Below, piece by piece: positions 1-8,321 of a stretch of 14,354 bases of DNA (position 1 is its first letter; every line of letters begins with the position of its first letter). Source of the stretch: an uncultured Armatimonadota bacterium (GTDB lineage Bacteria; Armatimonadota; UBA5829; DTJY01). The notes under the pieces were generated by a model that ran no database searches, had not been told where the DNA came from, and saw nothing but the letters and a program-made list of their open reading frames with translations. A program made the translations under genes and the position numbers. The stretch lies in contig CALNCU010000103.1 of NCBI GenBank assembly GCA_937875395.1, positions 1 to 14,354 on the forward strand. Reading direction: 5' to 3'.

Positions 1-222
1 CTCAATCCATAGGCCAACCCCGGGTGCAAGAGCCGGGAAGTCGGCATCAGACGAATAACCGGATACATTGGTCCATATCTTGTATTTATTTTCTAATGGC
101 GCCCACACAGCCATCGAGAATTTCACATCGGATGAATTAAGCCCCAGTTCTCTCTCCGGGTCTAACGGATAGATAGGCCATACAGGCAGCGCAATCATCT
201 CTATATTATTACCCGTTAGCTG
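1..222 (-). other. Start of the C-terminal module of the giant protein
   Basis: Residues from about 2362 read EMIALPVWPIYPLDPER, then MAVWAPLENKYKIW and finally ALAPGVGLWIE at the window edge. The order, an opening strand with ALPV/SIPY, a W-x-x-x-x-x-Y hairpin and a close with AP-x-G-(V/L)-G-(L/Y)-W-(I/L), parallels residues 631-723 of the protease. The module is cut by the window. Confidence 0.5.
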
Positions 223-3200
223 CTTGGGATCCATGGGCGCTATGGCTACCGTAGTGCTCTTGCTGATTGGGCTGTAAGTAGCGTTTCCATCCCAGACAGC
301 AGATACTGTCCATATGCCATCTGCGCTGAACACCCACGGCAGAGTATACGTCCAGGGCGATGCCAGGCTTGTAACTGTAGCCAGACGAATGATATCACTA
401 CCCTTTCCAAGGGGCGGCGTGAGAGTTACCTTTATATTCGGCTTGATTGTGATTGGGTAGGCCTCCTGCTGCGTTAAAGCGCCGGTAATATTGACGGATT
501 TACCCACAGATGCTGACGGGCATGCAACCGTGATGTTTGCTGCTGCGCTGGCAACCTGAGGATATATTCTGATAGATTGGATAGAGCCATAGAACGAAGC
601 TCCGCCGTCCCAAGAGGCGCTGATGGCCCATCCGCCGGGTATTGCTGGCGTCCAGGAATAACTATAGTTCCAGATGTTATCAACCCCGCCCGTGGCAATG
701 ACCGTTTCCTGAACCACTTCGCCGCTGGGCTTTGTCAGGTTTAATATAATCTCCGGTGCGCCCGGAAGCAGGCTGTCTTTCTCCAGAGTAAGAGTTCCGC
801 TTATGGTGGCAGTAGAATCAAGCACCGGGTTTGTTGGGTTGCATGCAATTGTAAGGGTGCCTGCATATCCTGTTACCATTACGGTGTTATCGGTTGTTAC
901 ATTTGCGTAAACCAGCTTGGGGTCCGTCCAGCTTGCGCTTGTATTCCAAATACCAATCCTGGTTGGAGTCCAAGTGCCCATGTATGACCAATCCTGTTTT
1001 CCGGCAATAAGAGTTGCCGGGATTGTCATGGTAACGGGCAAATCTTCAGCTGAAGGCGGCGTAAGGATTACGTTAATCAACACAGAATCCCCTGGGTTGC
1101 CGATTGGATACTTGCCGCTCACATCTGCCTTAAGTGTGCCGCTAATTGTAACAGGCTTGGCTACAGATGGGGAACTTGGTGTAAATACCATGTCCAAAGT
1201 CCCCTGCGCTGTTACAACGGTAGGACCGGCAAGCATGGGCGTGATGGCCCAGGCATCGGCAATAATGGGAACCACAGTACCGCTATCACCAATGTAGGCC
1301 GTTGACTGCCTTGTCAAGGCGTTAAAGAACGCGCTGTGTTTATTGCCACCCATGAGCGGCAACAGAACCGGGACTGTAACAGTGTAGTCCACACCGGCTT
1401 TATAATCGTAGTAGCCAACGGCGGTAGGCGACATATCCAGACGGCCTATGGTGAAGGCGTCGCCGGGTAATACGCCCTTTGACTCCAGGTATGTGCCTGG
1501 GATAAGCGTAAGGCTCTTGTCATCGTTATCCTGAATGGTATAGCAGTTGTACTTGCCGGTTATCTGCATGGGCATCCCCTGGAACTGATGAGGCGTCCAT
1601 GCCTTCCACCATGGCTTGCTTGTATCCATGGTTATTACAGCGCTACCATCGCCCTTTTCTTCCAGGCTATCTATTCTGTAGATGAATGATAACTTATCAC
1701 CTACCTTCACTTTCGCTAAGTCAGCTGGAGTACCGTCAGATTCAAGGAGGCTAAGCATATTTACGGTAGATATATCCACAATATAGAACTTGCTTGAGGC
1801 ATCTCCGCTAAAGCGAACTGTTGCATCTTTTAAATCTACAGTCCAATTCTGAGCCTCATCAGTAATGGTATTGCCGCTTACATTGGTTACCTCAACGCCC
1901 ACTCTAAAGGTATCTCCAATAGCAAAACCATCGCCGGTGACAATATCTTTTGATTCATCAAGTATAAGTATGGTAGAGAGCTGATCCGCAGACGTTATGC
2001 TGGATTTAATAAGGAATGATTTTCCTCTTGCAAGGCCGCTCTGCACATACAACTGCTGCCCGGCAAAGGTGTTATCCGGCCAGGTGCCGCTCATGGTTAC
2101 AGAGCTGTTTCCGCCGCCCGCCGCCCTACCCTGGCAGGCTGTAGCAATAGCGGCATATACGGATACAGGCTTGCTGTCTACATGTACTGCCGGGTAACCG
2201 CCCTCCGGGGGATTCCCGCCGCCTTCTGAGTATGTTACCGAGTAAACAACCTGCTTGCTTGGCGATATGTTGCCGCTGGGAGTTATTAACGCATTTGAAA
2301 GTACCGGCGGATCATTTACCCATGGGCCGGGTATTGGCACCGGCTTTACCCATTTAATCTGGAACTCATCGCCAGGCATCCAGCCTGACAGATCGCTGCC
2401 GCCGACAAGGGTAACCGTTGTGCTGTCATTCCCGGTAATAGTATATACTTTGCCGCAGAGCGCTCCACTTGTAAAGGTTAGCTGACAGTCTTTAAGGTTA
2501 TCGGTGCCAGACGGCCATGTGTGCGTGCTACCGGTAATAGCAAGACCGGTTACGCTATTGATGGTATCTGTAATGACGGCGGATGAATGAGAACCCTTTT
2601 TGTCAAAGCAAGCGGAACCTCCGCCGTTGGAGGCCTCAAAGTAGTAACTATGCGGGCCTATGCCCAGCGTAATATCAACTTCATATGGCACATCGCTAAG
2701 AAATTCCGTTACACTGAGGTCCTGCATCTGCATATCATAGTACTGGCCATCAATCTTTACCCGTATATATCCGCCGCTTGAAGCAAGCGGGCCCTGGCCG
2801 TTTTTACCATTTAGGTCATGGTAAGATACGGTAAATTTATAAGTATCAGTTGATTTGCCTGCAATGGGCGTTACCCCGCCGCCGGTGAGTATAGGAGGCT
2901 TTGGCGTAATTACGGTTGGCCCGGTAACGCCATAGTAGTAGTATACATAGTCACCTTCTGCAGTTGGTGAGGCAAATGTTACAGTACCGCCGGTATAATC
3001 TACGGTATAATCCGTTCCATAAATCAATTCTGCGCCGTTCTTATGATAGGCCTTTGGATAACCGTATTCATCATAAGGCGACTGTATTCCCACAAGCCGA
3101 TAGCCGGGAAGCTGGCTGTACTTAGGAGTAAATAATGTACTTCCTGCCGGGATATCCTCAACAAATGCGTGGGCGCTTGGCGAGGACGCGCTCTGAAGCG

Positions 3201-6200
3201 CCGGTTTAACTCCGTCTGATGCAACAAAGGAGTAGTAGTATTGGACACCATCCTTTGTACCGTTCAGCTGAGTAGTATACGTATATACCTGCCCGGAGAT
3301 TGGCGTGCCCTGCGCAGCAGTCATGGCATGACCGCGGTCCCAGGTGATAAAACCAAGAATCTGATACTCATCTCCTACGGCAACACCATCAGCCCTTAGA
3401 TTTTCAGTACCGGCAAAGGTGAGCGTGTTCTGGTCGCTGCTTGCTATGGTGTACGTTTTTTCCTTTGCCTTGCCGCTTACAATCTTCACCGTATAACCGC
3501 CGCTGCTGGGAACCAATAGATTATTGGGCATCCATGACTGGGTGTTATCAGTAAGCTTATTACTCGCTGGCAAATCCGTTATGGTGAATATCTGCGCACT
3601 GGTGCCTATATATGTTTTAACATAGGTGGGCGCCCGCCCGTCTGTATTGGTATATTTTACAGAGAACGTCCACGGTGTAACACTTGTGGAAGCGCCATCT
3701 AATGATGTAATAGTTCCATTGTTAAGGATTGGCTCTGCAGGCGGGTTGACTGTTGGGCCGGAGATCCATCCGGTTGCAGGATAGACGGCTGTCTCTCCCG
3801 GAATGCTATAATAACCGACCGTTGTTGTGGCGCCGCCCCAGTCGTCCTGGAACTCAAACTTGTACTGCCTGCTGCTTGCAGTGGTAAAGGCGTTTCCAAG
3901 GCTGGATGAGTTATACGTATATGTTACTCCTGATGCATAGTCGGTACTTGCGCCTACCGGCGTCATCTGCACCTTGGAGACTTTATTGGGATCATCGTTA
4001 TATTTTATATACAGCCATGTTGATGCCGGCGGCTGGTTATCTGCACTTGTGTATATTATGCTGAACTTAAAGTTCTCCCCGGCGCTGCCGCTGGTGGGGG
4101 TAACAGTACCTTCGGATGGCGGAGTCAGCGTGCATCCCCTGTTTACATACGGGCCGGGGAAATAACCGACGCCGTTGTTGGCATCATACGGCCACCTGAT
4201 AGTTCTTGTATAGCCCTTTTGGGGATACTGGTTTGTGTAACCCAGACTGCTTGACCAGGGGACATCATCTGCAACGCTTATTATATTATTTTGCGATGAT
4301 GGGTCCGGCACAGTATAGGTACATGTAAAGTAATAAGTGTGCGGCCCTGCCGGAAGCGAGATGGGCGTATCGAGCCTGTATGTGGTGCCTGTTGTGGATA
4401 TATTATCTTGCAACGCAGTAGGGTCACGCTTGAGCGGGTACTCAACGTATGTGCCCGTTCCGTTTGCAGTGTCATCTATCCAAACACTTATCGTTTCCCC
4501 GGATGCATCCTCAGGCCATATATTATCCAATTGCCTGTACTGTACCTCAAAGTTTACCTTTGTTGCTTTTTCAATACCGGGCACATACGGAACTGTGGGG
4601 AGGAGCTCCGGCTGGCTGACACTGACCGGATAATAACGTATTTTGTAATTAGAGAGCGTACCTACCCATGGGTTTGTGTACCAGGTGAGTTCATAAAGCC
4701 CCTGCGGTATGCCCCGGCCGCGGATAGACGCAGCAGAGCCGACTGTTGTGGGGTAGAGGCTGCCGCTTACAATAGGATGCTGGTCGCTTCTGTACTTGTA
4801 TCCAAAGTTACTGTATCCGGATCCGGGTCTGTATTCGGTGCCCTTGTCAATGAACCTAAGAAAATCGGTTGAAGAGTTATTTGTTGCAAAGCTGAATCTC
4901 TCATCAATAGGCTCATCAATGAAGGGCTTGCCGCCCGGCTCATATGTTACCCTGTCTACAAAGTTGGCGACATGGTAAAAGTTACTCCGCCATCTGGTAG
5001 TGGTATCCTGCGGCATTAATGCCAGGTTATTTGAATATTCACTATAATTGCCGGGGACGTTAGCAGTTCCATGCAGTAGATATTTATCATCAACATTTAC
5101 ATCGCTAATATCGGCATTTGCCAGTGTTAGCGCACCATAGGTTCTATCCACACTTAAAGTACTGCGCTCCACGGTATACACATGACCAGCCAAATTTCCG
5201 CTGGTAAATGTCAGCTGATAACCGGCGGCATCACCAACCCATTGAGGCTCGGTATCTTTTATTATGGTGGTTCCTGATTTCCCGGAGACTTTGCCGGTGT
5301 ATACGTTTTTTTGCGGGAGCTTTTCAAGCCATGGCAGTATATCTCCATTAACGTCACGAATAATATCGTCGCTACAGGCAAAATAGTATTTGTATTTCCC
5401 CATAAAGAGCGGACAGTAATTGTTCCTTGCTGTGGGCTTAAAGGTATATGTATATACGCCGGGATTTTCAGGGTCCGGCTGCATGGGTATGGCATAGTAA
5501 CCTTCATCATAAGGCTTAATGCCTGCTGTGGGATCATACTTTCCATCCGGCTGATAGGCCATATAAAGATTAACACCAGACGGAGCAAAGGCTTTAAAGT
5601 CATTGTGGCTCATCCACCAGGGATGGGTGTAGCTGCTTATGTATGGCTGAGGCGGAAGGCCATCTTCATTTATATATTTCACACTAAATTTATAGGTTGT
5701 GGTACTGGCGCCATCAACCGGGTGGTATGTATCCAGCGTTCCGGAAAGGCTGGATGGGCGTCCGCCGATAACGGAAGGATATGTGGTAGCAAGAGGGTCT
5801 GGGCCATCATTCCAGGCATCAAGATAGCCTTCAAGGTAGTCTCTGTCACAGACTTGCCCTCCGTAAATTGATGCAGAAGACCTGCTGCTGCCGTTTAATT
5901 TATATGAATCATGAACGGTAACGGCTATCGCACTACTGATAGTTGTCTTGCCGGGTTCAAACTGGCCCTCAATTGTAACAGCCCAAGTTCGCGCGCTGCC
6001 ATCTAGATATGCACGGAGGAATCCGGCATAAATAATGTTTTCTTTACTTGGGCAAATCCAGCTAAGCGTGCCTGTCCCCCAAAATGAACTACCTGAAATA
6101 TCTGTGCGTTTTAAATATCCGCCGCTAATCTCAATAGAATCTCCAACCAAAACATTTGCCGCAGGGTTTTGATTTGCGCTGATATAGAGCGTTGTACTAT

Positions 6201-7305
6201 CGTTGCCAATGATATCGTAAGAAAATCCGCTATCTATATCCGTAACCTTCATCCCGTAGAAGATATCTGCTGCGGGCGATGGGGTTATACTATCAAAAGT
6301 TATGGATGGCACGGTACGTTCACTTACAGCGCCGCTTGCATCTGCAGCATACCTATGAAGTTCAAATATGTCTCCGGCTGTAGCACCGGCAGGAGCATTA
6401 TTGAGCGTTATTGTCTTCAGATCGGTACCTACAGCAGTTATGGTATACACAGTCTCTTTTAATGTGATAGTTGACCCTACGTCTGAAGCAAGGAAGGATG
6501 CCGATGATATTTGTATAGTTTTATCGGAGATAGTGGATATGGAGAATCTATAATCCTTCCCTATCTTAAACTGGTCGCCTTTCACAAATTTATTTGTGTA
6601 CAGGTCGGACTTTGATGCAAGTGTTATAACATATGCATCATTTGAAAGAATATCATAGCTGTATCCAACTGCGCTTCCAGTGGTGGGATATAACTTCCAG
6701 CCGCTAAAGCTGCCGATTAGCCCAGTATCACTGGTAACTGTTATGGGGCCGTTTACCGCAGTAACGGTTGCACTCTTTGTTGGCACAAGCCGGAAACTGT
6801 CTCCGGCCGCCAATCCGTAGATAGAGAGGTCTGTATCAAGGGTTATTGCATCGCCGGTGTTGCTTACAATAATAGCAGTTTTTCCTCTTGCCGGCCCGGT
6901 AGTAACCTCAAACACGGCATCAACCAGAAAATCCGTAACCCACGTTCCTCTTGCGGTAATGTTGACACCGGATATAGAGGCAATTGTCCCTGAATCATCT
7001 ACAGGATCTCTGGCATAATCGCAAAGTTTTAGCCCGGCTGTTACAGGTATATTCACTGACCCAGGGCTGCCAACATTGCCGCTTATGTTTATAGAGTACC
7101 TCTCGCCTCCGGATTCAAATACCAGCCGCGCATTTTTTAAGACGCCATCTGCAATTGAGGAAGTAAACCAGTAGAGACTGTTTGATGTGGCATCGGTAGG
7201 CGTTGCAGATAATGATACGCTAGCGCAAATTCCTGCCGTTGTTACGCTGAACAGCAATGTTGCTGCAAACGCGCAAAGCATGAATGATTTTAATTTTTTA
7301 TTCAT
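1..7305 (-). CDS. Giant secreted modular surface protein (at least 2,435 aa; 3' end outside window)
   Basis: One uninterrupted reading frame runs from ATG at 7305 to the left edge, 2,435 codons without a stop. It starts MNKKLKSFMLCAFAATLLFS, a classical signal peptide with cleavage likely after ICA (about residue 28). The remainder is Thr/Ser/Gly/Tyr-rich and strand-forming, with no enzyme motif seen. I distinguish four module types. First, about ten copies of a Y-x-I ... LTL ... GD-x-F-x-I unit lie between residues 139 and 1955. Second, longer Ig-like units carry YKFxVxY and HxYYFxA. Third, three tandem ~110-aa Ig-like domains span about 2030-2355. Fourth, from ~2362 a module resembles the C-terminal modules of the neighbouring protease, which suggests the true end is near. 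GGAGG lies 10 nt before the start. The likely role is a surface fibre, sheath or adhesin; this is inferred from architecture only. There is no frameshift. Confidence 0.93.
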   Translation of the reverse strand, partial: MNKKLKSFMLCAFAATLLFSVTTAGICASVSLSATPTDATSNSLYWFTSSIADGVLKNARLVFESGGERYSINISGNVGSPGSVNIPVTAGLKLCDYARDPVDDSGTIASISGVNITARGTWVTDFLVDAVFEVTTGPARGKTAIIVSNTGDAITLDTDLSIYGLAAGDSFRLVPTKSATVTAVNGPITVTSDTGLIGSFSGWKLYPTTGSAVGYSYDILSNDAYVITLASKSDLYTNKFVKGDQFKIGKDYRFSISTISDKTIQISSASFLASDVGSTITLKETVYTITAVGTDLKTITLNNAPAGATAGDIFELHRYAADASGAVSERTVPSITFDSITPSPAADIFYGMKVTDIDSGFSYDIIGNDSTTLYISANQNPAANVLVGDSIEISGGYLKRTDISGSSFWGTGTLSWICPSKENIIYAGFLRAYLDGSARTWAVTIEGQFEPGKTTISSAIAVTVHDSYKLNGSSRSSASIYGGQVCDRDYLEGYLDAWNDGPDPLATTYPSVIGGRPSSLSGTLDTYHPVDGASTTTYKFSVKYINEDGLPPQPYISSYTHPWWMSHNDFKAFAPSGVNLYMAYQPDGKYDPTAGIKPYDEGYYAIPMQPDPENPGVYTYTFKPTARNNYCPLFMGKYKYYFACSDDIIRDVNGDILPWLEKLPQKNVYTGKVSGKSGTTIIKDTEPQWVGDAAGYQLTFTSGNLAGHVYTVERSTLSVDRTYGALTLANADISDVNVDDKYLLHGTANVPGNYSEYSNNLALMPQDTTTRWRSNFYHVANFVDRVTYEPGGKPFIDEPIDERFSFATNNSSTDFLRFIDKGTEYRPGSGYSNFGYKYRSDQHPIVSGSLYPTTVGSAASIRGRGIPQGLYELTWYTNPWVGTLSNYKIRYYPVSVSQPELLPTVPYVPGIEKATKVNFEVQYRQLDNIWPEDASGETISVWIDDTANGTGTYVEYPLKRDPTALQDNISTTGTTYRLDTPISLPAGPHTYYFTCTYTVPDPSSQNNIISVADDVPWSSSLGYTNQYPQKGYTRTIRWPYDANNGVGYFPGPYVNRGCTLTPPSEGTVTPTSGSAGENFKFSIIYTSADNQPPASTWLYIKYNDDPNKVSKVQMTPVGASTDYASGVTYTYNSSSLGNAFTTASSRQYKFEFQDDWGGATTTVGYYSIPGETAVYPATGWISGPTVNPPAEPILNNGTITSLDGASTSVTPWTFSVKYTNTDGRAPTYVKTYIGTSAQIFTITDLPASNKLTDNTQSWMPNNLLVPSSGGYTVKIVSGKAKEKTYTIASSDQNTLTFAGTENLRADGVAVGDEYQILGFITWDRGHAMTAAQGTPISGQVYTYTTQLNGTKDGVQYYYSFVASDGVKPALQSASSPSAHAFVEDIPAGSTLFTPKYSQLPGYRLVGIQSPYDEYGYPKAYHKNGAELIYGTDYTVDYTGGTVTFASPTAEGDYVYYYYGVTGPTVITPKPPILTGGGVTPIAGKSTDTYKFTVSYHDLNGKNGQGPLASSGGYIRVKIDGQYYDMQMQDLSVTEFLSDVPYEVDITLGIGPHSYYFEASNGGGSACFDKKGSHSSAVITDTINSVTGLAITGSTHTWPSGTDNLKDCQLTFTSGALCGKVYTITGNDSTTVTLVGGSDLSGWMPGDEFQIKWVKPVPIPGPWVNDPPVLSNALITPSGNISPSKQVVYSVTYSEGGGNPPEGGYPAVHVDSKPVSVYAAIATACQGRAAGGGNSSVTMSGTWPDNTFAGQQLYVQSGLARGKSFLIKSSITSADQLSTILILDESKDIVTGDGFAIGDTFRVGVEVTNVSGNTITDEAQNWTVDLKDATVRFSGDASSKFYIVDISTVNMLSLLESDGTPADLAKVKVGDKLSFIYRIDSLEEKGDGSAVITMDTSKPWWKAWTPHQFQGMPMQITGKYNCYTIQDNDDKSLTLIPGTYLESKGVLPGDAFTIGRLDMSPTAVGYYDYKAGVDYTVTVPVLLPLMGGNKHSAFFNALTRQSTAYIGDSGTVVPIIADAWAITPMLAGPTVVTAQGTLDMVFTPSSPSVAKPVTISGTLKADVSGKYPIGNPGDSVLINVILTPPSAEDLPVTMTIPATLIAGKQDWSYMGTWTPTRIGIWNTSASWTDPKLVYANVTTDNTVMVTGYAGTLTIACNPTNPVLDSTATISGTLTLEKDSLLPGAPEIILNLTKPSGEVVQETVIATGGVDNIWNYSYSWTPAIPGGWAISASWDGGASFYGSIQSIRIYPQVASAAANITVACPSASVGKSVNITGALTQQEAYPITIKPNIKVTLTPPLGKGSDIIRLATVTSLASPWTYTLPWVFSADGIWTVSAVWDGNATYSPISKSTTVAIAPMDPKQLTGNNIEMIALPVWPIYPLDPERELGLNSSDVKFSMAVWAPLENKYKIWTNVSGYSSDADFPALAPGVGLWIE
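240..1215 (-). repeat. Three tandem C-terminal Ig-like domains of the giant protein
   Basis: Three consecutive domains of about 100-120 aa (roughly 1215-862, 862-540 and 540-240) share the order V-x-I-(S/T)-G-x-L, a strand of the type LTPP / LTKPSG, W-x-Y-(S/T) and then G-x-W-x-(I/V/T)-S-A-x-W-(D) (IWNTSASW, GWAISASWDG, IWTVSAVWDG). This matches the general plan of bacterial Ig-like repeat domains, often found as stalks in adhesins. They are followed at once by the terminal Gly/Trp-type module. Confidence 0.7.
2150..5765 (-). repeat. Long Ig-like modules in the middle of the giant protein
   Basis: Recurrent units open with a Pro-rich linker such as PPVLSN, PPILTGG or EPILNNG, then V/I-T-P, a Y-x-F-x-V-x-Y strand (YKFSVKY, NFEVQY, FKFSIIY, WTFSVKY, YKFTVSY, VYSVTY), an acidic/Pro turn and a V-x-I/V-D-(G/D) hairpin. 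Complete ones close with a G-x-H-x-YYF strand (GPHTYYFTC, GPHSYYFEA). Approximate positions are 5370-5765, 4300-4620, 3830-4135, 3590-3770, 2600-2905 and 2150-2320. They alternate with the short Y-x-I modules. They look like immunoglobulin-type beta sandwiches, though I cannot name a specific family. Confidence 0.6.
2926..3165 (-). other. Beta domain with NG-x-x-L-x-x-G-x-DY signature
   Basis: Within the giant protein this region has HKNGAELIYGTDYTVDY followed by GGTVTFASPTAEGDYV and a run of tyrosines. The pattern 'NG..L..G.DY.v....G.v.F...P..GD.v...Y' recurs in phage-tail-like and surface beta-domain proteins. It appears once here, between a short Y-x-I module and an Ig-like unit. The function is presumably structural. 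Confidence 0.45.
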
Positions 7306-7480
7306 AACTTCCGATCCTCCAACTTAAACGGCATGGCTGGTATCTGAATGCAAAACTACCGCTTGATATATGGATTATAGATATCCTTTGGGCAAGATGC
7401 TTTATCCAACACATTGCCCTAAACTCTGTATGCGGTTATACAATATAGGATAGGTTAAATTAATCGACCGATGTGTAAAC
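7306..7480 (-). promoter_or_regulatory. 175-nt leader before the giant gene
   Basis: This is the longest spacer inside the likely operon. It contains a 6-bp stem (TTGCCC at 7395-7390 with GGGCAA at 7419-7414, 18-nt loop) without a T-run, and a consensus -10-like TATAAT at 7379-7374 that lacks a recognisable -35. The Shine-Dalgarno GGAGG (7320-7316) stands 10 nt before the ATG of the giant gene. A secondary promoter that raises expression of the giant protein is possible but is supported only by the hexamer. I recognise no known riboswitch here. Confidence 0.3.
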
Positions 7481-8266
7481 TTATTTAATGCTGCCAGGCA
7501 AATCTGGTGGTTGTGGAACTCCCGGATCAGGGATATCGCCGCCGCCACTGCTTCCGCCGGATTTTCCAATCAACATTCCTATGCCAAGCGCAGCCAGTAC
7601 GTAAAGCAGCCACGAGCTACCGCTCTTCTTGGATGGCTGCGACGCATAAGCAAGGCCCTGGTCATTGCCGGTTATCTCCAGCACTATCCGGCGGCTGGTA
7701 TCTTTGATTGCATCGGCAACTACGGTAGATTCCGGAACCTGAATGCCGACTGGTCTTATCCCTTTTCCAGAGACAGCAATTGTGCGCAGGTTTTTGCCTG
7801 TAGCGGCATCTATCATCATAATGCTTGCCGTAATATTTACCTGGCCGTCCTGGCCTACCTGATACTTATCAACAGAACCCACGGCAACCATATCTATAGC
7901 CATTAGTTTCCCCACAGCGGCAGCGCGGCTAATAGCTGTGGAATCGGCAGAATACGGGCCTTCCAGCACCGCCTTTACATCCGGCTGCAGCTTGACTATA
8001 CGCTGAATAGCAGGGAGCCTTTCGCTGTAGGTGACTACGCGATACCGGGGATCGCTGTTCATGCCGTTTCTTACGGCATTTGAAAGCTCGGCAACAACCT
8101 GCGGAACCGACTTTGCGCCGTTATTATCTAGCGGAAAGAAGAGTACCGTCTTGGGCATATATTCCTCTGCATATGCAACACCGCAAGCTAAATAAGGTGT
8201 TACAAATTGAAAAAGCAAAACCCATATCAGGCATTTCACGGGCTTGCTGGTGATAATATTCCTCAT
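7481..8266 (-). CDS. Short CsgG/TolB-N-like exported protein with C-terminal membrane segment
   Basis: This is a 261-aa protein with a signal peptide at 1-33 (cleavage likely after AYA; Cys28 is not in a convincing lipobox). Residues 39-198 alternate strands and helices in the manner of CsgG/TolB N-terminal domains: TVLFFPLDNNG, then an 'LSNAVRNGM' helix, RYRVVTYSE, 'AAAVGKLMAIDMVAVGSVD', and an 'ITASIMMIDAATGK' strand. A single membrane segment (219-234, WLLYVLAALGIGMLIG) and a Gly/Ser then Pro-rich tail end the protein. The layout copies the first 330 residues of the larger CsgG-like protein two genes upstream, without the FlgT_C-like part and the distal beta domain. GAGG stands 7 nt before the ATG. 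The gene is 55 nt after the protease and 175 nt before the giant gene. It is probably periplasmic and membrane anchored; its function is not known. Confidence 0.85.
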   Translation of the reverse strand: MRNIITSKPVKCLIWVLLFQFVTPYLACGVAYAEEYMPKTVLFFPLDNNGAKSVPQVVAELSNAVRNGMNSDPRYRVVTYSERLPAIQRIVKLQPDVKAVLEGPYSADSTAISRAAAVGKLMAIDMVAVGSVDKYQVGQDGQVNITASIMMIDAATGKNLRTIAVSGKGIRPVGIQVPESTVVADAIKDTSRRIVLEITGNDQGLAYASQPSKKSGSSWLLYVLAALGIGMLIGKSGGSSGGGDIPDPGVPQPPDLPGSIK

Positions 8267-8321
8267 TTTATTTCCTCTCTATTCATTCAAATATATTGCT
8301 GCATATGCGCCTATCTATATG

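Larger units (their letters stand above)
1441..6890 (-). repeat. About ten dispersed copies of a 'Y-x-I / LTL / GD-x-F-x-I' module in the giant protein
   Basis: The copies I can place are at about 6784-6890, 6556-6668, 6352-6456, 6115-6230, 5070-5214, 3349-3501, 2350-2481, 1890-2055, 1672-1815 and 1441-1575. Each has G-x-x-Y-x-I (variants GYSYDI, GHVYTV, GKVYTI, YNCYTI), often an N-D or N-T turn, a strand such as ITL/LTL/LTF, a 6-14 residue spacer, and GD-x-(F/Y)-x-I (GDQFKI, GDIFEL, GDEYQI, GDEFQI, GDTFRV, GDAFTI). Several are preceded by a shared lead such as LTFTSG and a Trp. The DNA copies are diverged, so they are old duplications and not recent tandem repeats. Confidence 0.8.

Noticed and set aside
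5311..5871. Plus-strand 186-codon open frame, and the 113-codon minus-strand frame overlapping it at 5262-5603
   Set aside because: Both are out-of-frame shadows of the giant gene, whose single frame is open throughout this region and keeps its module pattern on both sides.
7481..8266. Lipoprotein assignment for the 261-aa protein based on Cys28
   Set aside because: The bases around LACG lie within the signal sequence, but an AYA cleavage site follows and the residues before the cysteine are a poor lipobox context (PYLAC), so lipidation is not supported firmly.
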